The position numbers and the translations under genes are program-made. 64,000 nucleotides of DNA from Calothrix parasitica NIES-267. GTDB taxonomy: Bacteria; Cyanobacteriota; Cyanobacteriia; Cyanobacteriales; Nostocaceae. The stretch is from assembly GCF_002368095.1 (NCBI RefSeq), contig NZ_AP018227.1, positions 5,906,123-5,970,122 of the forward strand, read 5' to 3'. This document shows, piece after piece, positions 47,744 through 56,639 of this stretch. The notes beneath the pieces are model-generated. The model saw only the letters and a program-made list of their open reading frames with translations, did no database searches and had not been told where the DNA came from. Within the stretch, counting starts at the first letter, position 1. Each line of letters begins with the position of its first letter.

Positions 47744-48844
47744 ATGACTAATAAAATATGGCAAAAAATCTTAATATTAATCCCTATACCTCAAAAACAA
47801 TATTCCATAAAAAGTTCAGTAGATATAGATATTTCTTTCGATAACAATTCTATATTTCCTTGTTACTTCAATCCTGCTAAATCATGTTTTCCAGAAATAA
47901 TTTCATCCCACGGGCAAGTATTTAAATCAAATTTAGCTGATAATACACTAAGGAATTACATTCAAACAAATTGGTTAACTCGAAGGTATTTAACAATCAC
48001 TCAATTACTTAAAGATATAAATTATAATTTGATTCCAGCAAAAGATGGTATATCTATTGCCATCACAGCAAAAATATTTTGGCAAGATAATAAGCTCAAT
48101 ATTGAATTTTATCTTTATGAATCTCATTATAATTTATTAGGCTTACACATCAAACCTTACTGTTCAATTGAAAATCTTATCCCAGAAAAATATCGGTTTC
48201 GATTCAATTATTTACATAGAACAAAAATAAGTAATAGAAAACCTCGTCCCGTAGCAACTACTTACAAAAGCTTTTATTTAGTTAATCCATCAAAAAGCAA
48301 TCCCAATGCTGTAGAAATAGATGGAATTCAATTTGAAACAATATTATCACCAACATCTATAATTATTCCTGGTAAAGAAGAGAATATAGAAACTTCAGTC
48401 GATATCGGGATGAAAATTACTAATCAAACTCTAACTGCTTTTGAATTTGATTTTTTTGACACTTTAATCTTTCAAATTATTAAAATAGATGGTCAAACTA
48501 TACGTAAAGACGCTAGCTCAAATGCGCTTCAAAGTCCTCAAGAGCGTCATTACCCTTTAGTAAAACCTGGGGAATCTATCACTTTTTTTCCGAATACAAA
48601 ACTTCTCTGGTTCAATAACGAACTGTGCTTAAAAACCGCTATCGAATCAGGAGGTTTTTATTATTTCTATAATTTACAACCAGGTGAATATCTGATTCGA
48701 TTTGTATATAGAAAAAAGAATAATTTTGTAAAAATGCGTAGCAATCGAAATACAGGTGATTATATCAAACCATTACAGTGGCTAGATAGAACTATTATTG
48801 CAACACCATTCGTAAAACTTTATTTATTAAAGTCTGATAAATAA
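47744..48844 (+). CDS. Hypothetical protein, first gene of a two-gene unit
   Basis: I do not recognise this protein. It has no convincing signal peptide (an N-terminal LILIPIPQ stretch is only weakly hydrophobic), no membrane helix, and a beta-rich composition with many Asn, Ile and Lys residues. The C-terminal half from about residue 215 reads like a secreted or surface beta-sandwich (SVDIGMKITNQTLTAFEFDFFDTLIFQIIKIDGQTIRKDASS ... KPGESITFFPNTKLLWFNNELCLK). It is followed after 18 bases by the lipoprotein gene and is almost certainly cotranscribed. The frame is open to 47690; ATG 47744 (MTNKIWQKILILIP) is preferred because the earlier residues (MCYDFSLTHRN) are unlikely. The base composition is very AT-rich. 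Confidence 0.6.
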   Translation: MTNKIWQKILILIPIPQKQYSIKSSVDIDISFDNNSIFPCYFNPAKSCFPEIISSHGQVFKSNLADNTLRNYIQTNWLTRRYLTITQLLKDINYNLIPAKDGISIAITAKIFWQDNKLNIEFYLYESHYNLLGLHIKPYCSIENLIPEKYRFRFNYLHRTKISNRKPRPVATTYKSFYLVNPSKSNPNAVEIDGIQFETILSPTSIIIPGKEENIETSVDIGMKITNQTLTAFEFDFFDTLIFQIIKIDGQTIRKDASSNALQSPQERHYPLVKPGESITFFPNTKLLWFNNELCLKTAIESGGFYYFYNLQPGEYLIRFVYRKKNNFVKMRSNRNTGDYIKPLQWLDRTIIATPFVKLYLLKSDK

Positions 48845-48862
48845 CTATGCTAAAACCGTTAA

Positions 48863-50761
48863 ATGAAATATTTAACTCGCAAAACCATTACCTTCTGCTT
48901 ACTTCTTCTTCCTCTAGGTTGTAATAGCACTCCTGTAAAAAACGATTCAACACAACAATTACAAACTATATCCGCACAACCATCTCCAAAACCTTTGCAG
49001 CAGGTGTCAAAATCCAACCAGTGGACACCAGAAATGGAAGCAGAATTTCAACAAAGAGCCAAACGAATTATTACAAAACTTTCTGGTAAGAACTACGGAA
49101 CTACATCCTTTGAAAGCGAAAAGCGTTCTTATCCTAGAGCAATGATTGATTTTCTCGGAGGTAATCGCGAAAAATCAATTGCTTTTCTCCAAGCTGAAGA
49201 TGCAGACGCTAAAAGCCATACTCATACTTTAGGAATTGATTTTTATTCTAGTTTTACCCTAAAAGGACAAGTCCGCAAATATTTCTACTTTGGTAAATAT
49301 CTCGACCCAGCATATCGTCAGCGAATGAAACAAGCTATGCAGCTTTTAACAGCAGAAGACCCTTTGAAGCGTCGTTTTCCCGAGCGTCGGAAATTCTGGG
49401 CTAGAGGTACTGATAATTGTGATAGCTGGGTCGATTGTCGCAATACCGATAATTTGAAAGCGATGCGAAATAGTGCTGTATATTTGTTCGCTGAAGAAAC
49501 GGGAAACGAAGCAACAAGACAAGCTTATAAACAACGTATTCGACGTAACATCAGCACTTTGTATCAAATTGGACAAGGTGAGTGGGATTCGGAAACTTAT
49601 TTAGGACATACTGTTACTGCTTATTTAAACCTTTATGATTTCGCCAAAGATAAAGAGGTAAAAAGCATTGCTAAAGCTGGATTAGACTGGCTTTTGGCTT
49701 CCGGTGCGGTGAAATATTGGCGAGGTGGATTTGGAGGCCCAACTAAGCGCGATTACGGAAAAAGTAATTGTGTTTGGTGTTCTTTATCAACTCATGAATT
49801 AGGTCTTTATTTTCATGATTCACCGATTGATGACCCTAAACCTTCTCCAGATTCAGTTCACCTAATTACTAGTAGCTATCGTCCCGACCCAGCGATTGTA
49901 GCTCTAGCAAAAAAGCAGTTTTCTAAACCATTAGAATTGCTTAACTCTAAACCGACTTATGAAAATTGGAAACCAGGTAACGATACAGCACCGCAATTTC
50001 ATGAAACTCTATATTTTGGTAATACTTTTCAACTCGGTACTTTAGCTAAAGGTTCCGGTGGTGATTGGAATGGTTTTAAGATGATGGCTTTTAATCAAGA
50101 ACGTGGTGTCGATTACTTTGTTGCAGGAACTGGTACTAAACCCAATAAAATATCTACATCTAGCGTCGGTGGTGATAATATCGCGCAATATCGCAACTTG
50201 GTAATCTTCCTCAACGATAAACAAGAAACACCTTTTCAATTCTTTTTACCAAAGTCTGCTCGGATAGAAACTAAAGGTAATCTTACCTTTATTCGTTACG
50301 AAAAAACATGGTTGGCTTTAACACCGATAAACTTGAATGTTGAAGGAATAAACGAAACTAAAACTTCCGAAATCAGTAAAAGATATCCGCAAGAGCAAAT
50401 TTTAGCTGCAACTGGTACGGGGAATAGTTACAGTGGATTTGCTTTAGAAATAGGTGAACAAGAAACCTACGGAACTTTTCAGCAATTTCAAAATTCAATA
50501 CTTGCTAAATCTCGTTTAAATATAGATGAAATCAATAACGGTATAGTTGAATATCAAGGTGTTAAAGGAAAAGTTAAATTGCAGCACCAAGCTTTAGATT
50601 TACCCAAAGTTTGGCGAAATAGTAAATTACATGATTGGAAAAATCACTTCGCAGTTTACCAGAACTCTCAAGGAGAAAAAACACCTATTTATCAAGGTTG
50701 GAAAGAAGGTCAAATTCACATAGAAGCAGGTGGATATAAATTCACTAGTAAACTTAAATAG
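48863..50761 (+). CDS. Large lipoprotein with possible polysaccharide-lyase-like architecture
   Basis: I do not recognise the family. An N-terminal signal with lipobox (ITFCLLLLPLGCNSTP) indicates a lipid-anchored protein, followed by a Gln/Pro/Ser linker to about residue 55. Residues about 55-350 are helix-rich with repeated Trp/Tyr/Asp and Cys-Cys motifs (RGTDNCDSWVDCRNTDNLKAMRNSAVYLFA; SNCVWCSLSTHELGLYFHD). Residues about 380-632 are beta-rich (FHETLYFGNTFQLGTLAKGSGGDWNGFKMMAFNQERGVDYFVAGTG). A helical barrel followed by a beta-sandwich is the layout of alginate, hyaluronate and heparin lyases, but no catalytic signature can be named. The length (632) fits such enzymes. The function remains unknown; an extracellular glycan role is inference only. 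Confidence 0.6.
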   Translation: MKYLTRKTITFCLLLLPLGCNSTPVKNDSTQQLQTISAQPSPKPLQQVSKSNQWTPEMEAEFQQRAKRIITKLSGKNYGTTSFESEKRSYPRAMIDFLGGNREKSIAFLQAEDADAKSHTHTLGIDFYSSFTLKGQVRKYFYFGKYLDPAYRQRMKQAMQLLTAEDPLKRRFPERRKFWARGTDNCDSWVDCRNTDNLKAMRNSAVYLFAEETGNEATRQAYKQRIRRNISTLYQIGQGEWDSETYLGHTVTAYLNLYDFAKDKEVKSIAKAGLDWLLASGAVKYWRGGFGGPTKRDYGKSNCVWCSLSTHELGLYFHDSPIDDPKPSPDSVHLITSSYRPDPAIVALAKKQFSKPLELLNSKPTYENWKPGNDTAPQFHETLYFGNTFQLGTLAKGSGGDWNGFKMMAFNQERGVDYFVAGTGTKPNKISTSSVGGDNIAQYRNLVIFLNDKQETPFQFFLPKSARIETKGNLTFIRYEKTWLALTPINLNVEGINETKTSEISKRYPQEQILAATGTGNSYSGFALEIGEQETYGTFQQFQNSILAKSRLNIDEINNGIVEYQGVKGKVKLQHQALDLPKVWRNSKLHDWKNHFAVYQNSQGEKTPIYQGWKEGQIHIEAGGYKFTSKLK

Positions 50762-51412
50762 AGATATTTAGATAAAATACACATACATAAGTTTGCTGCA
50801 TCACATTTAATACTTTAGATGAGCTTTTCTTCTATTTATTCTATCTTTTTAAGTTAGGAATAAGTCTATTTGCTTTGATTTTCTTTAAATTCAAAATACA
50901 TTGTTTGTTAAAGAACTCTGTATTCTAATTTATATTTGATTAAATGAATTGTTTTTCTAATTACAAATAATAATTATTATAGCTAAATTTAACTCTGTAG
51001 TAACCAAAATTTGTTGATGTTTAATATTTTAATATGTTAGCGTGTAAGTGTGAAAAACTCATGAAAGGGTAGCATTAGAAACTAAAATTCAGGGTGTTAG
51101 TACAGATACATAAAAGCAAATGAATCGAAAATACCGCAAAGCAGAAGCAGCAAGTATATCTTACTAGTTAAAAATATTTGTTCCCTTAAATTTCTCAGAA
51201 CAATCATAGAGTTCGCTTACAGAAAAGTCAACATAATTATTGTTACTTACTTTCTGAAAATAATCCCAAAATGTATTTCAAGTTCAAGGTTATAAACGGT
51301 ACTTCCGGAAATAGAAACCTCAAGACTTGAAGTCAAAATTAAATCTAAGACTGCTGCGAGATAATCGAATGCGAGCTAATTTACGCTTACACTTAACTAC
51401 GAGATTTTCTCA
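50762..51412. other. Long AT-rich intergenic region, no recognised feature
   Basis: About 650 bases between the lipoprotein and the RusA gene. No gene, repeat array or strong stem is seen. GCTAAT and AACTACGAGATTTTCTCA words precede the next start codon but are not a ribosome-binding site. Confidence 0.4.
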
Positions 51413-51835
51413 ATGCTGCCATTTGAATTTGTAGTAATTGGTAAACCAGTTTCTCACCAAAACAAAGTACGCAAGCGCGTTAATGAATGGAAGAAACTAG
51501 TTCGTGAAACTGCTGAATCTAATTGGAATCAAACAACTCCTTTAGGAGATGATGTCCAAGTTATTATTACTCACTATTATGACGCAGACCCCGGTGACGA
51601 ATCAGCCGTTCCAGATAGTGACAATATAGTAAAACCAATCAGAGATGCTTTGAATGGTTTAATTTATGTTGATGACTATCAGATTACTGATTTTATTAGT
51701 CGTCGTCGTAATCTCAACGGTTCTTTTAGAATCAAAGGTATTTCTCCAGCTTTAGCGGAAGGGTTTTCTCAAGGTGAAGAATTTTTACACATTAAAATTG
51801 AAGCTGCACCAGACCCCGGAGATTTATCTTTATAG
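51413..51835 (+). CDS. RusA-family Holliday junction resolvase-like endonuclease
   Basis: The 140 residues show the RusA pattern: MLPFEFVVIGKPVSHQNKVRKR at the start, and the acidic catalytic block DESAVPDSDNIVKPIRDALNGLIYVDDYQITDF (about residues 62-94), where the Asp residues of PDSDN and YVDD coordinate metal. RusA cuts four-way DNA junctions and is usually carried by prophages; chromosomal copies are common in cyanobacteria. The start ATG lies in TCTCAATG. No other phage genes are adjacent. A small protein with a nuclease-like sequence pattern follows 252 bases downstream in the same direction. Confidence 0.85.
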   Translation: MLPFEFVVIGKPVSHQNKVRKRVNEWKKLVRETAESNWNQTTPLGDDVQVIITHYYDADPGDESAVPDSDNIVKPIRDALNGLIYVDDYQITDFISRRRNLNGSFRIKGISPALAEGFSQGEEFLHIKIEAAPDPGDLSL

Positions 51836-52087
51836 AGGTATTTCGCGTTGCATCTACCCCATTTAAGTAGTCTATATAAATATGAATACTGTTATTATAA
51901 TGCGCTTATTATGAAATACAATAAGCGCGCATCATAATATTATTTTCTAGCAATAAAAAACAGTTAAATTTCGATTAATTAATAAAAATAATTATCAATA
52001 TTGCAACCCATTTTACAGCACCATTCTTATAGGTTTGCTCTATAATAAGTGAAGTGATTGATACTTCCCCTTTCTCAGTAATTAGAT

Positions 52088-52399
52088 ATGAGCTATCAGG
52101 ATAATCAAAATCCCTTGGAATATCGGCGACTGCTAAAGCTTGCTAAAGAATACCGAGAGCAAGGTTATTCAGTAACTATTAATCCGTCTTCTGATAAGTT
52201 ACCTACTGTACTGGCAGATTGTTCGCTTGATTTGATAGCTGTAAATGAGAAAAAAGTAGTTGCTGCTAAGGTTAGAACTCGACAAAATCTTAGTTGTAAT
52301 GGTTCTGAAGATTTACGTAAAATTAGTAAATCGGTTGAGCAACTTCCTGGCTGGGAGTTTGAGTTAGTTGTTACAAATTCGCGCAAACAAGTTAGTTAA
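52088..52399 (+). CDS. Small protein with PD-(D/E)xK-like pattern (REase-AHJR-like)
   Basis: The 103 residues are helical at the start (YRRLLKLAKEYREQGYSVTINPSSDKLPTVLADCSLDLIAV) followed by strand-turn-strand NEKKVVAAKVRTRQNLSC. The order Asp-x-Ile-Ala, spacer, x-Lys-Val-Arg-Thr resembles the Archaeal-HJR-like restriction endonuclease fold, but the residue usually Glu before the Lys (ExK) is Ala here. The protein may therefore be a non-catalytic relative or bind DNA. The relation to the upstream RusA gene is suggestive, not proven. TTCTCAGTAATTAGAT precedes the start codon. Confidence 0.55.
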   Translation: MSYQDNQNPLEYRRLLKLAKEYREQGYSVTINPSSDKLPTVLADCSLDLIAVNEKKVVAAKVRTRQNLSCNGSEDLRKISKSVEQLPGWEFELVVTNSRKQVS

Positions 52400-52890
52400 C
52401 CTTAAATAGCTATTTGCTATATTTCAAGTAGAAAAGATAATTATTGTTTTCTACTTGCTAGTACTTAGCTAAATTCAAAATTACTTGTATTTAATAATCG
52501 TGAATCACAGATGTAGCTGTATGCGATTAATTTTGGGTTATTATAGGGAGCTTCCCATGTCTATAAACTTATAGGTCATCAGTCCTAATTCATGTGACTG
52601 ATGACTTATTACTATTTATATGTTTAGAAATAGGAAGTAGGGAGTAGTGAGTAGGTAACAATCAAGAATAAATAAAGTAAAAGTAGATATATTTTTTTTA
52701 GGTATTGCGAGTAATATAGTGCTGATAAATTATTCATAATTGCTATATTTTATGAATAATTATTTTAAAAATTGTTTTTAATAATCTTTAATTTTAATCT
52801 TGCTTATAGCCTTATCTAATAGCTAAAAATATTTTTTAATTTCCCGCTCCCTACTCCCTATTCCCCACTACCTATTTTCCAAAAACAACA
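52400..52890. other. Convergent intergenic region with a 10-bp hairpin
   Basis: Between two converging genes. A perfect 10-bp stem GTCATCAGTC/GACTGATGAC with an 11-base loop lies at 52575-52605; no strong T-run follows, so it may be a weak terminator for the plus-strand gene. The right end (52841-52880) is C/T-rich repeat (CTCCCTACTCCCTATTCCCC), and GGAAGTAGGGAGTAGTGAGT at 52630-52649 is similar repeat in opposite sense. Confidence 0.55.
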
Positions 52891-53793
52891 TCAAACTTTT
52901 TCAAGCAAATTCAGAAACTTTTTGATTAAAGAAATTGTGACTCCTGGTAATTCCAATTGAGGTGTTAATCCGACATTTTCTAATTGCTGAAAGATTTTAA
53001 TTGCTTGGGGATTCATCGCTGCGAGACGCTGACCTATTTCTGGCCCGGTAAATTGCGATTTTTTTCCCCAAATGATTGCAGTCGGTATTGTGAGTTGTTC
53101 AATATATTGCGATAAATCGAAGCATAAATCTCCACGAACAAAAGACAAAGCAGCGTATTCCGCATTCGGTTGTTTTGCAGATTCTAAATAAGCTTCTACA
53201 ACTTCTTCCTGAACTCGATTAGAATTAGCAAATTGCCTTTGCTCTAGAAAGCTACGAATACCACCGCTAGTCGCAACCCCAGTAGAATAAATTAGTTTAT
53301 CAAGAATTGGTGTGCTAACTAACTGTGCGAAAAAGCTCCGGGAATAGTTTTCACCAAAATCCGAAAGTCCTGCTGGAGTAGTAAGAATCAAACATTTAAA
53401 TAATTCCGGATGAGTTATCGCGACTCGAATCGTAAATGCTGCTGTTAAAGAAGAAGCAATTACCTTTACTGCACCCTCGCAAGTTTGCTGCAAAAACTCT
53501 TGAATGGTAGTTAAATAATCTTCAACTTGGTAGTTTCGCTCTGGATGTTCCGATTCTCCCCAACCTATCAAATCGGGAGCAATAATACGATACTCCGTTG
53601 CAAAGGCTGAATAAACTTTTGACCATTCATAAGCTGAAGAACCACCACCAAATCCATGTAGAAATACAATGGTTTCTTTCTCTGTAATGGTAGTTATTTC
53701 ATCCTGCCAAGGAGAGCCTGTATTGGTATAGTAAATCATCCTACCTAATGATGTATTTACTGAGCAGCGCTCAAATCCTAATGGCTGAAACAT
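52891..53793 (-). CDS. Alpha/beta-hydrolase fold protein
   Basis: The 300-residue hydrolase has the oxyanion motif FLHGFGGGSSAYEWSKVYSAFATEYRIIAPDLIGWGES, a nucleophile elbow VIASSLTAAFTI where Gly positions of the usual GxSxG are replaced (A-S-S-L-T), and the charge relay Asp near PTAIIWGKKSQFTGPEIG. The usual catalytic His near the C-terminus is not obvious: the sequence there reads LENVGLTPQLELPGVT. The protein may therefore be catalytically altered. Similar proteins of about 300 residues are conserved in cyanobacteria and plants, some linked to chlorophyll or lipid metabolism; the substrate is unknown. There is no signal peptide. Confidence 0.75.
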   Translation of the reverse strand: MFQPLGFERCSVNTSLGRMIYYTNTGSPWQDEITTITEKETIVFLHGFGGGSSAYEWSKVYSAFATEYRIIAPDLIGWGESEHPERNYQVEDYLTTIQEFLQQTCEGAVKVIASSLTAAFTIRVAITHPELFKCLILTTPAGLSDFGENYSRSFFAQLVSTPILDKLIYSTGVATSGGIRSFLEQRQFANSNRVQEEVVEAYLESAKQPNAEYAALSFVRGDLCFDLSQYIEQLTIPTAIIWGKKSQFTGPEIGQRLAAMNPQAIKIFQQLENVGLTPQLELPGVTISLIKKFLNLLEKV

Positions 53794-53990
53794 AGATAAT
53801 TGCCTGATTATATCGTGATTTTTTCTGTGCTGGGCGAGAGTTATTCAAGATAAAGCTAGCCGCTAATTTAATTATCAGCTAAATCTTCACACAATAACTT
53901 CTTACTTTAGAGAGATTAAGTAGATGTAAAATTACTGGCTTGCTTGTAAAGATTTAGTGTTTATTTTTTCACTATATAAAATATTTATGC

Positions 53991-54242
53991 TTGAAAGTAC
54001 GATGTTTTCACTGGTTTTACTGGTATCCGATAGAACTAGAAGTCGAGTTTAATGGCAAGACATTTATGATACCCTGTTCCTATCAATCACTGATGGTGCA
54101 GAACATTTTAGAAAGCTCAGAACGTTCCTTATTAATTCACCATGTTTGCTGTGGTTGTTCTGAATGCTGTTTGTTGCTGCCAGCATATTTGTACGCTCTT
54201 AAATCCAATGTAATCAGGAGCAGACAATTATTTTCTATGTAA
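53991..54242 (+). CDS. Possible small cysteine-rich protein
   Basis: I do not recognise it and am unsure it is real. The frame would start at TTG 53991 and give 83 residues. It has a plausible strand pattern WYPIELEVEFNGKTFMIPCSYQSLMVQNIL and a cluster of five Cys in HHVCCGCSECCLLLPAYL, which could bind a metal. There is no ribosome-binding site, an unusual start codon and no relation to the gene 27 bases downstream, which it precedes in the same direction. Confidence 0.35.
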   Translation: MKVRCFHWFYWYPIELEVEFNGKTFMIPCSYQSLMVQNILESSERSLLIHHVCCGCSECCLLLPAYLYALKSNVIRSRQLFSM

Positions 54243-54269
54243 TTAGTAAATTTTATTTTTATCTGAGCA

Positions 54270-54851
54270 ATGGTAAAGCAGGCTAGTTTTCAATCAGGTG
54301 TAATAACCCTTGAGGAGCCTTTCTTTAAGCTTCACAACCTTAATAGTTATTCTCAAAGTTTTACATCAAGTTATCTAAGTTCGGAATGTCGGCAAAATTA
54401 TACAGCCGATTCCTCCGTAACTGAATGTATATTATTATCACTGGATAATCTAAAATGCTTTGAAGTAGTGGAGCGTCAATACGAAAGTAAAGGTGTAATT
54501 TTTGATAGCTGTATAGCTATAGAACCTTCAAATCCAGCATTTCCAACCCATTCAGGTGCAATGGTTTTAATGAGTTCTTCTAGAAAGGGATTGTTAGAAG
54601 TTAGTTTTGTAAATCCCGTTAACTTAGTTAGTGCCTTTGTTACCAGTTCCCAGCAGCTAATGCTGTCTGCTTATGATGCTTCTCGTCAACTGTTAAGCCA
54701 AGCATTACTACCCTCTGGTAATCTAGCTAATTCCGACTCTGGATTAGCTCCCAATACTCTACTATCAGTATCGGCAAAAAATATTCATTATGTTAGCTTT
54801 CATGCTATGAAAGGTCAATTTACAGTTGACGACTTCAGCTTTTGTTATTAA
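54270..54851 (+). CDS. Conserved cyanobacterial hypothetical with beta-sandwich pattern
   Basis: 193 residues with no signal peptide and no membrane helix. The middle resembles surface-protein domains found in cyanobacterial PEP-CTERM-type proteins: FEVVERQYESKGVIFDSCIAIEPSNPAFPTHSGAMVLM, then LLEVSFVNPVNLVSAFVTSSQQLMLSAYDASRQLLSQALL, ending YVSFHAMKGQFTVDDFSFCY. The alternating hydrophobic pattern suggests a jelly-roll carbohydrate-binding-like fold. There is no PEP-CTERM anchor or sorting motif, so it may be intracellular or released. The role is unknown. Confidence 0.65.
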   Translation: MVKQASFQSGVITLEEPFFKLHNLNSYSQSFTSSYLSSECRQNYTADSSVTECILLSLDNLKCFEVVERQYESKGVIFDSCIAIEPSNPAFPTHSGAMVLMSSSRKGLLEVSFVNPVNLVSAFVTSSQQLMLSAYDASRQLLSQALLPSGNLANSDSGLAPNTLLSVSAKNIHYVSFHAMKGQFTVDDFSFCY

Positions 54852-55002
54852 CATTGCAAACAGCAAATTTACTTTTATGATTACTTATATTTTTGGATAA
54901 GTGCCTTTTAGTGATAGATTTTCTGATATAAGTGTTATATATTCTTAGTCTTGAGAAAAACTATACTCAACAGTAAATCTTAAATGGTAGTAGGTAGGTA
55001 AG

Positions 55003-55773
55003 GTGGCAAAGTTGGCTTCGTCTTATTGGCAGCGATTCATGAAAAATATCCCGTTCGGGGAACTTCCGCAGTTAAAGACAGGAGCCAGGAAAGTAAAATT
55101 ATTTCAACGCAAGAACCCCGCAGGTATTCTTTGGTTCTTAACCATAATCGTTGCCATGCTTTTGTGGAATCCGAAGTTACTGTTTTCTTGCGGTTCGGGC
55201 ATTTTGGTAATGTTAGTAGTTTACTCAATGCCCAAATGGGACTGGTCGCAGCTTTGGAATAAAGTAAGTAATTATCTTCAAACTACAAATGGATTGTTAG
55301 TATTATCAGTTACTAGTGGTGCGATTGCTTGTTTAGGAACTTATACTGCGACAACAATTTGGGCTGAATCTCCTAGCGCTTGGATTGCTGCTGGTGTAAT
55401 TGTCCAAGGTATAGCAACCGTAATGGTTTTGGTATTATTAGCTCGGTTGCTAATAAATTTAAATGGAAATCAAGAGCAACTGGAATTAGACCAATTGCTA
55501 GAGAAACTGATAGATACAGACCCCCTCAAACGTTTAATCGGTTTGCGTCAGTTGACAAAATTAGCGATTCGACAGCAACTTGAACCTGACGAACAAAAAT
55601 GTATTATTGAATGCTTGCAACTCCTACTAACAAATGAATCAGAAGCAACAATTCGAGATGCGGCTTTTGATAGTTTACAAGCACTAGAGCCAACCGAAAA
55701 ACTGATAGCGAAAAGTAATCAAACTACTTTAATACCGTTTTCGGTAAAAGCCAAAAATCGCATATCCTGTTAA
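55003..55773 (+). CDS. Hypothetical membrane protein with C-terminal helical domain
   Basis: 256 residues starting at GTG 55003 (after GTAGGTAGGTAAG). Four hydrophobic segments lie at about 45-62, 64-80, 98-118 and 126-150. A cytoplasmic helical domain follows (RLLINLNGNQEQLELDQLLEKLIDTDPLKRLIGLRQLTKLAI ... LLLTNESEATIRDAAFDSLQAL) that reads like two HEAT-type helix pairs. I do not recognise a family. It converges on the FtsE-like gene with 31 bases between the stops, so the two are not in one operon. Confidence 0.6.
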   Translation: MAKLASSYWQRFMKNIPFGELPQLKTGARKVKLFQRKNPAGILWFLTIIVAMLLWNPKLLFSCGSGILVMLVVYSMPKWDWSQLWNKVSNYLQTTNGLLVLSVTSGAIACLGTYTATTIWAESPSAWIAAGVIVQGIATVMVLVLLARLLINLNGNQEQLELDQLLEKLIDTDPLKRLIGLRQLTKLAIRQQLEPDEQKCIIECLQLLLTNESEATIRDAAFDSLQALEPTEKLIAKSNQTTLIPFSVKAKNRISC

Positions 55774-55804
55774 CAATTTAGGAGTTAGAAATCAACTTAA
55801 CTGT

Positions 55805-56548
55805 TCACTGCTGATAAACTTTTCCATCGCGAACTTGTACTACTCGTTGGTTGGAGCGTCGTACTAAATGTTCGTCGTGAGTAGTAACAATTACTGTAGC
55901 TCCAAAGGAATTCAACTTACGCAATATTTGTATTATTTGCCAAGAATTATCTGGGTCTAAATTTCCGGTTGGTTCGTCAGCTAATATTAAAGGTGGAGTT
56001 GCAACAATCGCTCGGGCCATACTTACTCGTTGCTGCTCTCCTCCAGAAAGTTGATCTGGAAAATAATTAGCTTTACTAAATAAACCTACTAATTTTAAAG
56101 TCGGTTCTAATCGTCTTTGAATTTCTTTACGAGTATAACCTTGGGCTTGTAGTACAACAGCTATATTTTCCGTTACCGTTCTTTGGGGAATTAATTTATA
56201 GTCTTGAAAAACAATACCAATACGTCGTCGCAATAAAGACAAATTATCACCGCGTAAAGTTGATAAATCGCACTCATCAACGATGACCTCTCCTTGAGTT
56301 GCGAATTCTTCCCCATAGAGGAGCTTTAATAGAGTTGATTTACCAGAACCGCTAGGTCCTGTAATAAATAGAAATTCTCCTCTTTTAATATTCAATTGAG
56401 CATCTGTTAAAGCATTTGCTCCATTCGGATAGGTTTTTGTCACAGAATGCAGTTTCACCATTAGTTTACTGCTGCTTTGTTTATCTTGATTTTTTCTAGA
56501 AAAATCTACGGATTTATCAATTGTGTCATTAGGTGTAACTACTGGCAT
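55805..56548 (-). CDS. FtsE-like ABC transporter ATP-binding protein
   Basis: The 247-residue nucleotide-binding subunit has Walker [10 protein letters not shown] near residue 64, the Q-loop ([21 protein letters not shown]), the ABC signature [15 protein letters not shown], and Walker [18 protein letters not shown] with the H-loop [11 protein letters not shown]. The short FtsE/LolD-type arrangement and the sequence [29 protein letters not shown] fit FtsE, the ATPase that with FtsX activates peptidoglycan hydrolases at the division site. No ftsX gene is adjacent, so assignment between FtsE and another MacB-like ATPase stays open. An N-terminal extension of about 25 residues precedes the core. 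Confidence 0.85.
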   Translation of the reverse strand: MPVVTPNDTIDKSVDFSRKNQDKQSSSKLMVKLHSVTKTYPNGANALTDAQLNIKRGEFLFITGPSGSGKSTLLKLLYGEEFATQGEVIVDECDLSTLRGDNLSLLRRRIGIVFQDYKLIPQRTVTENIAVVLQAQGYTRKEIQRRLEPTLKLVGLFSKANYFPDQLSGGEQQRVSMARAIVATPPLILADEPTGNLDPDNSWQIIQILRKLNSFGATVIVTTHDEHLVRRSNQRVVQVRDGKVYQQ

Positions 56549-56580
56549 TAGTCTTTATGAAAATTGAATACAAAATAAGT

Positions 56581-56603
56581 ATTCCCAGACCGAGGCTGGG
56601 AAT
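56581..56603 (-). terminator. Hairpin between wecG-like and ftsE-like genes
   Basis: Stem ATTCCCAG/CTGGGAAT (8 bp) with a 7-base loop. On the minus strand it is followed by ACTTATTTTGTATTC, so it may end the upstream glycosyltransferase transcript. Confidence 0.6.
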
Positions 56604-56639
56604 ATCAAATACATTTAAAAATCAGTAAACAATTAGCAG

